A stretch of 64,000 bases of DNA, taken from assembly GCA_900073065.1 (NCBI GenBank), contig FJOG01000003.1:722039-786038 (forward strand), read 5' to 3'. The notes under the pieces are model-generated. The model saw nothing but the letters and a program-made list of their open reading frames with translations. It made no database searches and had not been told where the DNA came from. Position 1 is the stretch's first letter. Each line of letters starts with the position of its first letter. The translations under genes were made by a program, and so were the position numbers. This DNA comes from Phialocephala subalpina. Taxonomy: Eukaryota > Ascomycota > Leotiomycetes > Helotiales > Mollisiaceae. Below, one piece after another: positions 43,571-55,212 of this stretch.

Positions 43571-45463
43571 ATGGCACACTCGAAGAGAAAGCGCGACGAC
43601 TTAAGCCCAACCCCGCCGATAGGCATTCTAACTTCATCTTCTCAATCCAACAGAAACTATGAGCACTTCCCACTCGCGACCACGACGTCTATAAGGATAC
43701 TGGAGCTGCAACCTGGAGAAGGGACAACGACTCTGAAATGCAAGCTGTCCACAGTAGAGCGGGGCAATGCAGCACCATACGAAGCCATCTCATATTCCTG
43801 GGGACGTTCTAGCGATACCAGGGTCATTTACTGCGAAAGCAAAAAGTTGAAGGTCACAGTGAATCTTCGAGATGCCCTATGGAGGATCAGAGACCCCGTT
43901 GAGGTCAAGATGTTGTGGGCTGATGCTGTGTGCATCAATCAAAACGACAATGAAGAGCGTGCGAATCAAGTCAAGCAGATGGGAAGCATATATGCAAATG
44001 CTGTAAGAGTCCTTGTTTGGCTGGATGTTCCGAATGCCAAATTTGGAGATTTCGATTATTTATTCGACGTGGACGTCGACAATCGACGGCATTCCGACTC
44101 GAGAATTGGACGCGCGAGTCTTGTTCTCGAGGAATATGTCTCCAAGCTGGAAGCAGCAGATCTTCATACTGAGGGACTGGATCCTGATTCCAATGCAGTT
44201 GGACACGCTTTCTCGCATCTCCTTGATTCTCCATGGTTCACCCGACTCTGGGTCGTGCAAGAAGTCGGGCTTGCGAAGTCCGTCGTGGCCATGTTCGGGG
44301 ACACCACCATCGACTTTGTGGATCTCATACGAGTCATTCTACGACTAGAGTGCAGGACACTTCTAATTGATCGACTAGGACTTGTCACTGCCGCAAAAGC
44401 GAACATCTTCACGGCATTTCCCGCACGAGCTATCGAGCTTGCTGGAGAGGTTGAGGAGGATTGGGACTTTCTGGAATTAATGGAAGTCACCCGTGGGCAA
44501 AAGGCTTCCGACCGCAGAGATTATATATATGCTCTGCTTGGGCATCCGAGCGCGATGATAGATGGCGCACCAATTGTGGTACCAAACTACAATATGAAAG
44601 CAGATGGCCTATTCTTCGATATAGCTGTCAAGTTGATTCGTTCAACCAACAGTCTTCGTGTGCTATCTGCAGTTCAGCACATCGATGAAAGTCAAGTTAA
44701 CGAAGGTGCCGTCTCTTGGATACCGACATGGACACGAGATACTGCTATCACATCATTGGGCGTACCTCGAGATCATTATTTCGACGTCACGTATGATGCT
44801 TCTGCCGGTACGGACCCCAATTGGGAACTTTCCAAGTCTACAAAACTGCTGAAAGTCCATGGCTTTGTTTTCGATATGATTGAGGAGTGCATATCCACCG
44901 AAACACAAGAAGAAGAGGACGGCGCGAGGCTCCCGAAGACCACCGATCAACTCATAGTTGAAGCTTCTAATATGGAATCAGTTTCAACTGCATTGGAATT
45001 CCTGCTCAATATTGGACAAACCCTCACTGCCGGATACAGCAACGATAAGCCCGAGAACTTCGCCTCCGCCTTCGCCGCCTTCAGACTTCACTTGATCAAA
45101 GAAGCTTACAACGAAGGTAAATTCATCCCCATGGACTTAGCTCCAGAGGGGCGTGCAAAGCTTCGCGAGACTGCGCAAGGCGAGGACATTGATGGAATTT
45201 ACTGGGCAGCTTCGAGATTCTGCACTGGCAGGAAGCTTTTCTCCACTCAGAAAGGATTGCTCGGTCTAGGACCTGGCATTCTCAAAGCAGGAGACACCTG
45301 CTGTATCCTCTTCGGTGCTCCTGTTCCAATCGTCTTGAGGCGTGTTGGTCACCATTACAAACTTGTGGGAGAAGCCTACGTGCATGGTGTTATGAAGGGC
45401 GAAGCGATGGTGGATTTCATGCTCGGTCAGGAGCAACAGGTGCAGATCTTTGATATCAAGTGA
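43571..45463 (+). CDS. HET-domain (heterokaryon incompatibility) protein, intact
   Basis: A 630-residue single-exon protein with ATG in a strong context (CACCATGG). The HET domain spans about residues 65-225: YEAISYSWGRSSDTR (block 1), VNLRDALWRIRDP, MLWADAVCINQNDNEERANQ then VKQMGSIYANAVRVLVWLDV (block 2), and SPWFTRLWVVQEVGLAKSVV (block 3). Later conserved features are RRDYIYALLGHPS (family: DxxYALLGL) and a C-terminal ADFMLGQEQQ-like strand typical of the family's end. HET-domain proteins mediate non-self recognition and cell death on hyphal fusion; the partner and specificity are unknown. No N-terminal NACHT or C-terminal WD/ankyrin repeats are visible. Confidence 0.92.
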   Translation: MAHSKRKRDDLSPTPPIGILTSSSQSNRNYEHFPLATTTSIRILELQPGEGTTTLKCKLSTVERGNAAPYEAISYSWGRSSDTRVIYCESKKLKVTVNLRDALWRIRDPVEVKMLWADAVCINQNDNEERANQVKQMGSIYANAVRVLVWLDVPNAKFGDFDYLFDVDVDNRRHSDSRIGRASLVLEEYVSKLEAADLHTEGLDPDSNAVGHAFSHLLDSPWFTRLWVVQEVGLAKSVVAMFGDTTIDFVDLIRVILRLECRTLLIDRLGLVTAAKANIFTAFPARAIELAGEVEEDWDFLELMEVTRGQKASDRRDYIYALLGHPSAMIDGAPIVVPNYNMKADGLFFDIAVKLIRSTNSLRVLSAVQHIDESQVNEGAVSWIPTWTRDTAITSLGVPRDHYFDVTYDASAGTDPNWELSKSTKLLKVHGFVFDMIEECISTETQEEEDGARLPKTTDQLIVEASNMESVSTALEFLLNIGQTLTAGYSNDKPENFASAFAAFRLHLIKEAYNEGKFIPMDLAPEGRAKLRETAQGEDIDGIYWAASRFCTGRKLFSTQKGLLGLGPGILKAGDTCCILFGAPVPIVLRRVGHHYKLVGEAYVHGVMKGEAMVDFMLGQEQQVQIFDIK

Positions 45464-46029
45464 TAGCACGAACCAAAGCCTCCGGTATCCTAACTCCGAT
45501 GATTAATTGCGATTAGGAAAGGTTATTTAAAACGCTACGTTGAGTTTGGCACGATGCTCCTACGCAGCCAAAGTCCGACTCCTCAAGAATGACATGCCAA
45601 GAAAGACTCAAATAAGGCTGGGAGATTGAGAATGATGTTATTGATCACAAATCATGTACCTTGCACCTCAGACCCTTCGGCCACTAATTGAGTTGATCAT
45701 ATACGAGCGGAAGTGCTGCGGAAGCTCCTCTTGAAATGGCCTCAATTTCCACCTCACTCCGCATCACATGAAATCAACCTTTCTAAACTCAACATTTTGC
45801 AGTTTGGGATGGCTGCCTGAAAGACGAAGTGGATTACTGAACCTCTGCGGTGAGAATTTGTGGATCCGAAGGTGCCACGCTAGAGCCGGCGTTAAGTAAT
45901 CGATGTCACGCGGTGAAGGCGGAGGTTGGAGTACTCACTTCAATGACCATATAATGGGTGCCGTCATCTCAGAACCTCAGACACCAATCAACTCAACAAC
46001 ATAGCTTCCTCTCACTTCTCCGCACAAGA
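45464..46029. other. Intergenic, no gene seen
   Basis: This lies between the HET gene and the next plus-strand gene. Nothing structured was noticed. Confidence 0.4.
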
Positions 46030-46883
46030 ATGGCCTCTTCAATTCAGATCCAGGGGAACGAAAATGAGTACGTCCACTCTTTCACTCTTCAGCTCTTTCT
46101 CGAGACAAGGATTGACTCTCGCTTCACAGCACCTCGCTCCTCTCCGAAGCTATCGCCTCTCATGGTGGAATGTCCACGTGGAAGAAGTTCAAATCTACCA
46201 CCTACGACCTCAACTTCTCTGGGGTCTTCCTCGCACTGAAAGGATATCCAGCCCACTACCATCTCCACGCCAAAGCCTTCACAACCATTCCTCGCACTGA
46301 GATTACCGGGCTCGATATCGATCGACCATCCGACACCTGGGTCTTCACACCTGATCGTGTTTGGACACAAGATGCTACTGGCAATGAACTTCAAAGCCGT
46401 ACTTCACCGCGAGCAGCTTTCGATGGCCATGACAGAAGCTCGAAGTGGGATCAACTTCACCTGGCTTATTTCTTTGGATATGCAAATAGAAACTACGCCG
46501 GCTGCCCATTTATCTTCGCCGAGCCCGGCTTCGAGACTCGTGAAGTCGAACCACATTTCGAACCCGGCTTCGTCAACAGTAAAGGCGAAATAGAATCCTG
46601 GCGTGTGCTGGAAGTTATTTTTCCGGAAAACTATGCCGCGCATACTCGAAAGCAAAAGTTCTATTTCGATCGTGAGAAGTTTTGGATTAGGAGGATGGAT
46701 TATGTGACAGATGTTGCGCATGGGATTGCGGCGCATTACTGTTTTGATCATAAGGTGGTGGAGGGGATTGTTCTGCCGACATTGAGGAGGGTTGTGGGAA
46801 GAGATCCGGAGACCAATGTTGCCATAGTTCATGGGCCGACTGCGTTCATTCTGGATTATGATAACGTGGACTTTCAGGAGTAA
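46030..46883 (+). CDS. Conserved hypothetical protein
   Basis: Not assigned to a named family. Exons 46030-46067 and 46130-46883 flank a 62-bp intron (GTACGT...TTGACT...TTCACAG) and give 263 residues starting MASSIQIQGNENDTSLLSEA. The protein reads as a compact beta-rich fold: FKSTTYDLNFSGVFLALKGY, HYHLHAKAFTTIPRTEITGL, SDTWVFTPDRVWTQD, then LAYFFGYANRNYAGCPFIFA, VLEVIFPENYAAHTRKQKFY, FDREKFWIRRMDYVTDVA and YCFDHKVVEGIVLPTLRRVV. Alternating strand pairs of measured-versus-target type resemble LolA/lipoprotein-sorting-like barrels, but that is a loose impression. No signal peptide or membrane segment. Intact. Confidence 0.7.
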
Positions 46884-48115
46884 AGTCTCATCGCCGGGCA
46901 TTTCCTGGAGAGGCGGTCATCTTGAGGGGAGGCGACATTGACGTGGGATGGTGCACCAAGAATTATCCTGCCTGTGTTGGCAGTCGAGGAGGTAAAAGTG
47001 ACATAGTGTTGGTTATATTGATCTTTGGGAATGTTATGAATCAATTTACATCCCAGACATGCCACTATTCTCCAAATGCAATGTCCTTCAACGTTCTGAA
47101 CAATGGAGGGATAAATCCATGCCAGGAATGTACCAGCCAAGGCCGGAGTGGTGGGAATGTTACATTAGTAACTGGTGAGTGGAGCAGGAGGAGCAATGGC
47201 TGTTTGGTATATTGTCTGCTGTTGAAAATTTGAGATCCATCTTTCAAAAGTTACAACCGGGGGTGGGACAGCTTCGGCAAACTGCCCCCTAAGTTCCTAA
47301 CGTTCATAAGTTCGCCAGTTCCAGTAATCGAGAGCTGAGTAGCTTCATTCATCACCATCATAGTTGCCCAGATAGGAGAACAATTTTGGGAGAATCATGA
47401 AGATGAACACGTGAAGATGGTGCCCGAAACCTTGTGAAGGGGTCACGGCGAAGACTACCCAGGGAAGCCTTAAACTTACGAAGTACGGGTTCCAACGTCA
47501 CATGATTTGTCTTAGCGAGGGCGCTACGCTCTATGGGGCTAGTGGCTCCCAGTAAATTTACTATTAAGACACGCACCCCTCCCTACGGGTTTCGGGCTAG
47601 GAAGGGCTGGAGGTAAAGAAGGGCACTCACCACCTTCTGGCAGAAATAATTAGTCGGAGAAAACACATTCTGCCCACCCATGCAAAAGCGGTGAGTGCCA
47701 TTCTTTACTCCCGGCACCTTCGTAGGGCAAAAAAGGGGGCCGAACGCAGCTGGTGGCGTGTATCACGTGGGAGGTTGGTTACACAACATGGAACGCCGAA
47801 ATCTTCAAGAACCAACACTCCATATCCAGAAGCACCTCGAAAAGACCCAATTCGAATACCTCCTCCCTCGAAGTGTCTCAGACCTATCTGCGAGCCAATT
47901 GGAAGCTCCTAGACTCCATATCAACACTCCCAGGCATGCATGCAGCTTCCCGTTGGGGTTCCAGTCACCATGCCGCTGCCCGTCCGGCGGTGTTGGGATG
48001 GGTTTGTTAATTGGTACCTATTGAATTACTTCTGCTGACCTTTGTGCAAGTGCTCTTCGACCCACGAGACAATGCCACAATAGCGGTCGTCAATTGACGC
48101 AGCGCCGCGGCTACA
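46884..48115. other. Intergenic with possible short coding remnant
   Basis: Around 47750-48095 a plus-strand frame (AEIFKNQHSISRSTSKRP... then HHAAARPAVLGW) can be spliced over a GTTAAT...GCTGACC...GCAAG intron to LFDPRDNATIAVVN and a stop. This looks protein-like but has no ATG, no family and no clear link to the next gene. The rest is without features. Confidence 0.25.
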
Positions 48116-50318
48116 TTGAGGACCGCAGGGCCTGGACATCAGGTGATCCGTACTCAACGACGGCCATTTCGTGTATCACGACCACTCTGTTATTCGATAT
48201 GCAATGCCTTCGGTACTGCCGCTATTTCCTATGCGAAAGCACCTCGATGGAAGGTTCCTGCTAAAGAAGCGAAGACCGAAACCCCGAACAAAAAGACGAC
48301 TGTCCTCGAACAACCAAGGCCAAAGTTGAAATTGATTGGTTCATCAGATACCAAAGCAGAGCCGGTACCCCTTCAGCCTCCTCCTGCTTTGTCGGAATAT
48401 CAAAAGGCTTATCAGCATGCGAAAGATTTGACTCGCAAGTACTATGAAGCCGTTGCAGCAGAAAGCAGCGAGTTATGGCTGACCTATGATGAGATCAAAG
48501 GAGTATCGGGGAACAGCATGGTGAAATTCCTCTACCCCCCTGTGAAGAACCATAATATGGGCAGAGTTGGCTTCATGCGACAACATGGCACAATCATGGT
48601 CGTGGCGGCAACTGCGGTGCGTCCAGACACCAGGAAAAGACTTATGGTATGGGATGAGAATGCCAACAAGGATCTTGCGGCCTCATTCAAGAAGATGGTG
48701 GTGGCGCGTGCGAAGTTTGCAAGGTTGGGCGGATTCAAAAACTTCCTGGAACACGAGAGCCAATTCAAGATGATAGACTCGAAGTCTGCTCTGGCTTTTC
48801 TGGAGTCATTGAGAACGGCGATCGCTCCCCACATGATGTCTTACATGGAGGACTTGCTTGAGATGAAAATGAAAGACATGGAATGCCCAGTCTCATTTGC
48901 GACGCTGCGTCATGACCTGCGGAAGAGTGGTCAAACCATTCAAGACTTCCAAGATTTCTACCCCGAATACCGACTGCATTGGGGAGAGGTATCCTATTAC
49001 TCGAGACTGAAAAAAGAGAAGGATGTTTGGAAGGGTCAATTGGAGAAAATCCATGAATACTTTCCTTTGAAATCTACGGTTTGCAGATTGCTTGATATGT
49101 TCGGCCATGTGTTTGGCCTTCGCTTTTCAGAAGTCTTGGATAAGCACCAGTATGACAATATCATATCCCTTTACCTCAACAGCAGTAAGTGTGGCTCGCC
49201 GTTGGTTGATAGAGAGAAGCTTCCTGTTTTCAACGTTCATGATACGAGTATGGCGTCACATTCGGGAGCATATCTTGGCGTTTTGGTGCTAGACCTTGTA
49301 GAACGGCCAGGGAAGGCTCGCAATACATATTGTGGATGGTTTGCTAATGTAGAGTAGACCCGTTTCGACTTGCCTGTGTGGTAATGCTAATTGGAGATAC
49401 AGTTCCCTGATAACGTTGAGTGTGGTGAAATGAGTGCGAAGAAGACCCCAGGCTATGTAATATCGGCAGGATTCAACAGACCAACTTCCAAAATGCCTAC
49501 CACACTCTCACATGCCAGTGTAGAATGTCTATCACATGAGTATTCAGCCCTTTACCCTACAGTCTAGTTTCAAGAGTGGCATTTGCATGATACCATCCTC
49601 CAATTGACCATATGGTGCTGACAGATCCAAGACTAGGCCATGCTATACATAATCTTGTGCGGGCCGGCAATGCAGGTGTTCCGTGGGATGCGATTGAGAT
49701 ACCCAGTATACTTGCTGAGCACTGGGTAGCTGATCCACGAATCCTACAAAAACTTTCATCTCACTACACCTACCTCGACGAAGCTTATGCGAGAGCTTGG
49801 TATAAATCTCACCCCGGCGAGACGAGGCCACCGAAAGAGGCTCCTCTCGATACCTTTGACGTAATAGAATTCAGTCGCCATCCCGGGAATCGGATCACAG
49901 AAATTCAAAGAGGACTGTGGATGGCAAAGTTTGACCTTACCGCTCACAGCTATACCGAGGAGGAGCTGCAAGACGCTGATCTAGCAAAGGACTGTCAGGA
50001 CATATTGAGGGATTGGCTGGGAATCTCCAGTGCGGGCGACTTACAGCACCACAACAACTCATACTTGAATTGGCCTGCACTTGACACTTATAAAACGTCT
50101 TATTATTGCTATTTGCTGTGAGTATTCCCTCACTATTGAGATGTCAAATGTTATTGTTTCAGACAATACGTGACAGAGAAGAAGTTAACACATTCAGCTC
50201 CGAGGTCTACTCCGTCGACATTTTCGAGAAGTACTTGGACTCTTTCTGCACCTCTGGATGCATGGTCGCTCGGAGAACACTATGGATGCACTTGAGAAGC
50301 TCATGGGCAGAAAACTGA
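48116..50318 (+). CDS. M3-family (thimet oligopeptidase-like) metallopeptidase, 5' and 3' ends abnormal
   Basis: Zinc oligopeptidase relative. Frames join over introns 49349-49402, 49540-49631 and 50118-50197 with no frame loss. Motifs: PDTRKRLMVWDENANKD, FLESLRTAIAPHMMSYMEDL, WGEVSYYSRLKKEKDVWK, EYFPLKSTVCRLLDMFGHVF, GAYLGVLVLDL, GFNRPTSKMPTTLSH, then LSHELGHAIHNL, with HExxH created across the second intron (CATGA/ACTAGGCCAT). After it come APLDTFDVIEFSRH, KFDLTAHSY and KTSYYCYLLSEVYSVDIFEK. The 3' end then shifts frame: DAWSLGEHYG and MDALEKLMGRKLSSKAF lie in two other frames. No in-frame ATG exists before 48518, and the usual N-terminal helical domain is missing; an Arg-rich stretch at 48120-48240 looks like a mitochondrial presequence lacking its start. 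Confidence 0.7.
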
Positions 50319-51546
50319 GTAGCAAGGCGTTTATCAAGTCATTGAGTACGCCCGTCAAGAAACAGAAGAGCTTTTGGACGAGGTTGAAGGTGAAGATGGG
50401 AGTTGGATGGTAGATAATGGGGACGATAAGAGAGAGGCTGCCCCCCTGGCATGCGCTTTTTGTCAGATAGAAGAAGTGTTGGAAATCAGTCTCTAAATCA
50501 CAAGTGCGTTTGGTACCATAACCAATGGGTAGTTGGCAAGGGCTCGTCAGCTTAGATGAGGACTTTTCAATCTCAAAAGTCCTGATTTTGAAATGCAAGT
50601 ATTCGAAAGCAGAATCGTCGTTAGATTATCCTGGCTCAGGAGAAGGCATTTGATACCCTAAGGTTCGAATTGTGCGCGAAAGATATCGAAATCATTCTTA
50701 TCTTGTTATTTTCCCTGGCTGCTATTACTCAAGCTAGTGTAACTTGTCATGCTTACAAGTCTATTGGGTGCCTGGTTCCTAGGCCATACTTACAACTTTT
50801 GGCAGTGAAAATGTCCTAAACTATTTAGTTCTTTCATCCACGGGAACATCATAAGCTCTCTCTAACGTGCTACATGCCAAGGCAGACACTTCGGATCACG
50901 GCGAGCTGTTCCTCAGGGACACGTGCCCATAAGCGAAAAGCTCGTTCAGGTTTTGACTGTGTTCGTCGGGGCACTTATCGCCAAATTTTCAGGCTCCCAC
51001 TCCCTGAAACCTGTTCCTATCACGTCAGATTCAACCCCAAAGATGGTTGATAGCAGTCTCAACATGTGAACACACTGCCATATTTATTATGCAGACGACT
51101 ATCATATTGCCTTCCTGTTATGCGTCGCGATTTGCGATGTTTCAAGGTCATCCTTCCTGTGCGAGCACGCCACCAGCACCAAAAAGTCGTGATACTTTCA
51201 CCCGCTACCACAACCCCCACGTTACACGGAATAACTTCGTCAAAACTCAGCTTAGAAGAGGGGTCTATGCATTTACAGGCTACAAGGCTCAAGATACGAT
51301 ATATCAGCAGTCATTTGACCTATTTATTATGCTCTCGAAAGTGGTGGTGTTTTGCTTGTCCTGGACTTTGTTTTAGGGGGTGGTCGAAATCGAGCCTCCC
51401 GCAGGCGAGATACAGGGGGCCCACGCGTCCCTATTTGACAGCCCGAACATCACGACACTTCAAACGCAGATGACATCTCAGACACGAACAAGGCGTCATT
51501 CCCCCATGCTTCGCGTCCCAATTCAACATAATACCGCCAGCCCTCC
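50319..51546. other. Intergenic; includes out-of-frame 3' remnant of the peptidase
   Basis: From 50283 to 50413 one frame still reads MDALEKLMGRKLSSKAF, a match to the C-terminal helix of M3 peptidases that the upstream frame no longer reaches. Beyond that no gene is seen up to the transporter start. Confidence 0.45.
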
Positions 51547-53625
51547 ATGAGGAGGCATATGTCTCGAGAGGATGTCACTCCAGAGACCGGTATCCCGATG
51601 CAACGCTTCACCAGGAACTCGACGCGGTACCAACGCCTCGCGTCTGAAGGGTCTTCGGGGGCTGCGGACAACGAGAGGACTTCCGATTACAAGGACGACG
51701 ATTATGATTATGAGGTCGGAGATGACTTTCCACGGGATTTCGAGGATGCGAATAAAGATGATGGGCATGTCTCATCAACGCTGCTGGGGAAAGGTAGATC
51801 GTTAGCCTTGGGTGTTCCGGGGTCCGAGAAGAGATTCTGGTTCCAGAGATCGAAGACAGTATACGATCCAGGAGCCATTGCCACTCAGCCTTCGGTTTTT
51901 GATGACCCGGAAACTCTGGAAGACTACAAACCTGGAGATGACTGGGAAAATATCCACCGTTTTGATCCGGACGAGAGGTGGACCTGGGGTGAGGAGCATG
52001 TGTTGATCCGAAAGATCGATTCGAGAATCATGGTTTTCGCCGCAGTCATGTTTATGGCCTTGGAGCTTGACAGATCGAATATTTCCCAGGCATTGACGGA
52101 TAACTTCTTGGAAGATTTGGGGATGACCACCAATGGTAAGTATACTCCCCTGAGACGCACGTGACGAGATGCTGATTTCGTCAGACTACAATCTTGGGAA
52201 CACAGCCTTCAAGCTAGCGTTTCTCTGTGCAGAGCTTCCTTCTCAGCTGGTGGCGAAATGGGTTGGCCCAGATATCTGGATTCCTACTCAGATGGTGGTG
52301 TGGTCGGTTGTCGGATCGGCTCAATACTACCTGAAGGGGAGAACTTCCTTCCTATTTTGTCGAGCACTGCTAGGCATGCTTCAAGGCGGTTTTATCCCCG
52401 AGGCATGTTTTTACCTTCTCTCGAATTTGAAGTCGCACTAACTTTCAATCAGATCATCCTCTATCTGTCGTACTTCTACAAGCATCATGAGCTATCGCTC
52501 AGGCTCGGCTTCTTTTGGACAGCGTCTGCAATGGCGGATGTCATGGGTGGCTTCCTCGCCTTTGGGCTCCTGCATCTCCGTGGCGTTGATGGTCAAGCTG
52601 GATGGAGATGGTTGTTCCTGATCGAGGTATGTCTCAATGTTGCCATCCTTGCTGGACAGCCAACTGACCATTTGACAGGGATTAATCACTCTTGTGGTCG
52701 GGCTCCTCGCCTACGGTCTCATGCCATCAAGTCCAACCTCCAGCTCAGGTTGGCTACGAGGGGAGAAAGGATGGTTCTCCGAACGCGAAGAGAAGATCAT
52801 GGTTAACCGAATCATTCGCGAAGATCCAAGCAAGAGCTCGATGCACAATCGAGAACCCCTGACGCCAAAACTCCTTTGGCAAAGCATGAAGGATTACGAC
52901 CTCTGGCCGATCTACATTCTCGGCCTCACCTTTCAAACACCCATGTCAACACCATCAAATTACCTCACCCTCTCACTAAGAGGTCTCGGCTTCGACACCT
53001 TCAAAACGAACTTGCTGGTCATCCCTAGCAAAGTGCTCCACGTGATCACCATGCTCGGCCTCACATACGCAGGCGAGATCTTCGGAGAACTCACCTTCAC
53101 CGCTTTGATCGGACAGATATGGGCTCTTCCATTCCTCATCTTCATCAACATTGTCGATATCAATGGTATCAATAAATGGGCTGCTTGGGGTATCATGACC
53201 GCACTGCTTTGCTACCCGAGCGGTACCTCTCCTTCCCCTTCCCCTCCAATTTCTCCTCACTAACTTTCTCTCTCTTTTCAGCACATCCAATCCAAGTAGG
53301 CTGGAATTCCCGCAACTCCAACACCGTCCGTTCGCGCACCGTCTCCGCTGCCCTATACAACATGTGCGTCCAAACATCCGGGATAATCGCCGCAAACATC
53401 TACCAAAAAGACGATGCTCCTCTCTATCATCGTGGGAATCACATCCTTCTCGCTATCTTAATCCTGAATATCTTTTTGTATCTTGGGACGAAGGTGTATT
53501 ACGTGAAGAGGAATGCGTACAAGGATAGAACGTGGGGAAAGATGAGCGAGGATGAGAGGATGGAGTATCTTGCTACGACAATAGATGAGGGGAGTAAGAG
53601 GTTGGATTTCAGGTTTGCGCATTGA
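51547..53625 (+). CDS. MFS transporter, Dal5/allantoate permease (anion:cation symporter) type
   Basis: A 622-residue transporter with a long acidic N-terminal tail of about 170 residues. Exons: 51547-52135, 52185-52402, 52453-52626, 52679-53222, 53282-53625. Landmarks: [20 protein letters not shown] (helix 1), [20 protein letters not shown] (helix 2 entry), [75 protein letters not shown] and [20 protein letters not shown]. The intron 52403-52452 uses a GC donor (GAG/GCATGT) with CACTAAC and AATCAG. Relatives carry organic anions such as allantoate, vitamins or nicotinate across the plasma membrane; the substrate is unknown. Intact. Confidence 0.88.
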
Positions 53626-54356
53626 GGGATAAGTGAAAGGAGGGTAGAGAGGAGGTGTGCATGATGCTATGATGAGATGAGGCGATATAGATACCCTAAG
53701 TGTTGTTATTCTACATAGCTTTACGTTCTTTCGTTTCTTGATGGTCAAACCGACCATTTCCTGTATTGCACTTGCAAATTTTGACGGACAAAAAGTCCCA
53801 GATTCTTTGAGGCTTTCACTATAAGCCTGCACGTACTAGATTTGGAAGTCTCCTTTCTACATGCGTTTTAGCTACAAAGCATACAATTGTCCGAGAACTT
53901 CACCCGATAATTTCTACTAATTGAATTTTCTAAGTGCTGAATAATTGGTGGACATTGCTAGCTGGAGAGCATGAATGCTGTGGCTTCAGCGCATAAACGC
54001 TCAAATTTCAGCAACGTAAAGCCTGAAACCTTGGCGAGCTTCGCTGAACATGCTCTAGCGGTGAGAGTCTATAGGGTTGTCACTTGGTTTTCACGCTGCG
54101 CAAAGCATTTCGGAACTCATAAAATTTCCTTTCTCGGATGCAAATGTCTGACGAGGCTCTCCTCGTAACGGCAGCCAATGCTTTCCAGAGCCCACACGCA
54201 TGGCACGCTTAAATCTCACCCCGCGCTGGACATTACAATTTATCTCCATCAAGTTGCGGGGAAAGTTTCTTCAGTCAAAGGATCTTCATAATTCAATTGC
54301 CAAAACAACTTCCTTCTTGTCAAAGTCGTGTCCGCTACTCTACATTGAACTTCAAC
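53626..54356. other. Intergenic, no gene seen
   Basis: Between two plus-strand genes. Nothing structured was noticed apart from promoter-length sequence before 54357. Confidence 0.4.
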
Positions 54357-55212
54357 ATGAAGCTCGTCATCGGCGGTGCAACCGGCTTCGTCGGTCGTGA
54401 AGTCCTTCGCCAAGCCCTCAATTCCCCCGAAATCACCTCCATCGTGACCATTGGCCGTCGACCCGTCACTGTCGTGGACTCTACAAACATAGCGAAGCTC
54501 ACCGATATTGTGATGGAAGATGGCGAGCACTACTCCGAGTCTGACATCGAGAAGATTGCTAATGCAGATGCTTGCATCTGGTACCGCCACTCCCTTCAAT
54601 TCACCCAGAATGGAGAGACCATTACTGACACAAGAGAAGGACAATCGCCGTAGCCCGAACAAAAGCCCTAACAACTCCATTCGACATCTGCAAGAAAGTA
54701 ACACGCGACTACACACTCGCCGGCATCGACGCGTTGACGAAGTCTAATAACAAAGGGAAACCACTCCGATTTATCTACATGAGTGGAGTCGCAATCTCTC
54801 GAGACATGAATCAAGACTTCAGAAAATGGGATAAAACCACTAGTCCCGAGATGCATCAGCTTCGTGTTCGTCATCCTTCTCTATCTGCTCCATCTCCTCC
54901 TTCCATCCCACCCTCCTTCCCCTCCTTCCCCGCTAATTACATCAGTGTATGCTCGAAATTGAACTAGTCTCCTACGCCTCAAATTCCAAAGGGAAAGTAG
55001 AAATCTGCTGTGTTCGACCAGGCTACATAGCAGGCGATCGAGAGATTCCGGGTTGGGTGCCACCAAATATTCCAGAAGGTATTCCGCAGATTGAGAGGAG
55101 GGATTTAGTTGCTGCTTGTTTGAAGATGGGAATTGATGGGATTGAGAAGGATCCTTTGAGTAACGATGATGCTGTGAGGATTGGGGAAGAGGCGTTGGGG
55201 AGGTTTGGGTAG
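54357..55212 (+). CDS. NAD(P)-binding Rossmann-fold, epimerase/NmrA-like protein
   Basis: Short atypical SDR-type protein. It starts MKLVIGGATGFVGREVLRQA, the GxxGxxG dinucleotide loop. Exon 1 ends at DACIW; a 62-bp intron (GTACCG...GAGAAG) is followed by TIAVARTKALTTPFDICKKV and LRFIYMSGVAISRD. A second intron (GTTCGT...CATCAG, C-rich) joins QLR to CMLEIELVSYASNSKGKVEI, then CCVRPGYIAGD and the C-terminus. SSN-type tandem-helix and RPGYI motifs fit fungal nucleoside-diphosphate-sugar epimerase-like proteins of unknown substrate. The canonical YxxxK pair is not evident, so catalysis is uncertain. Intact, and the last unique gene before the AT-rich block. Confidence 0.8.

Noticed and set aside
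49612..49660. Apparent loss of the HExxH motif in the M3 peptidase (reads DPRLGHAIH)
   Set aside because: The open frame extends into an intron. Splicing 49540-49631 joins CAT-GA to A-CTA-GGC-CAT and restores HELGH.
52403..52452. Premature stop in the Dal5-type transporter after LSNLKSH
   Set aside because: Explained by a GC-AG intron; downstream helices continue in the correct frame.
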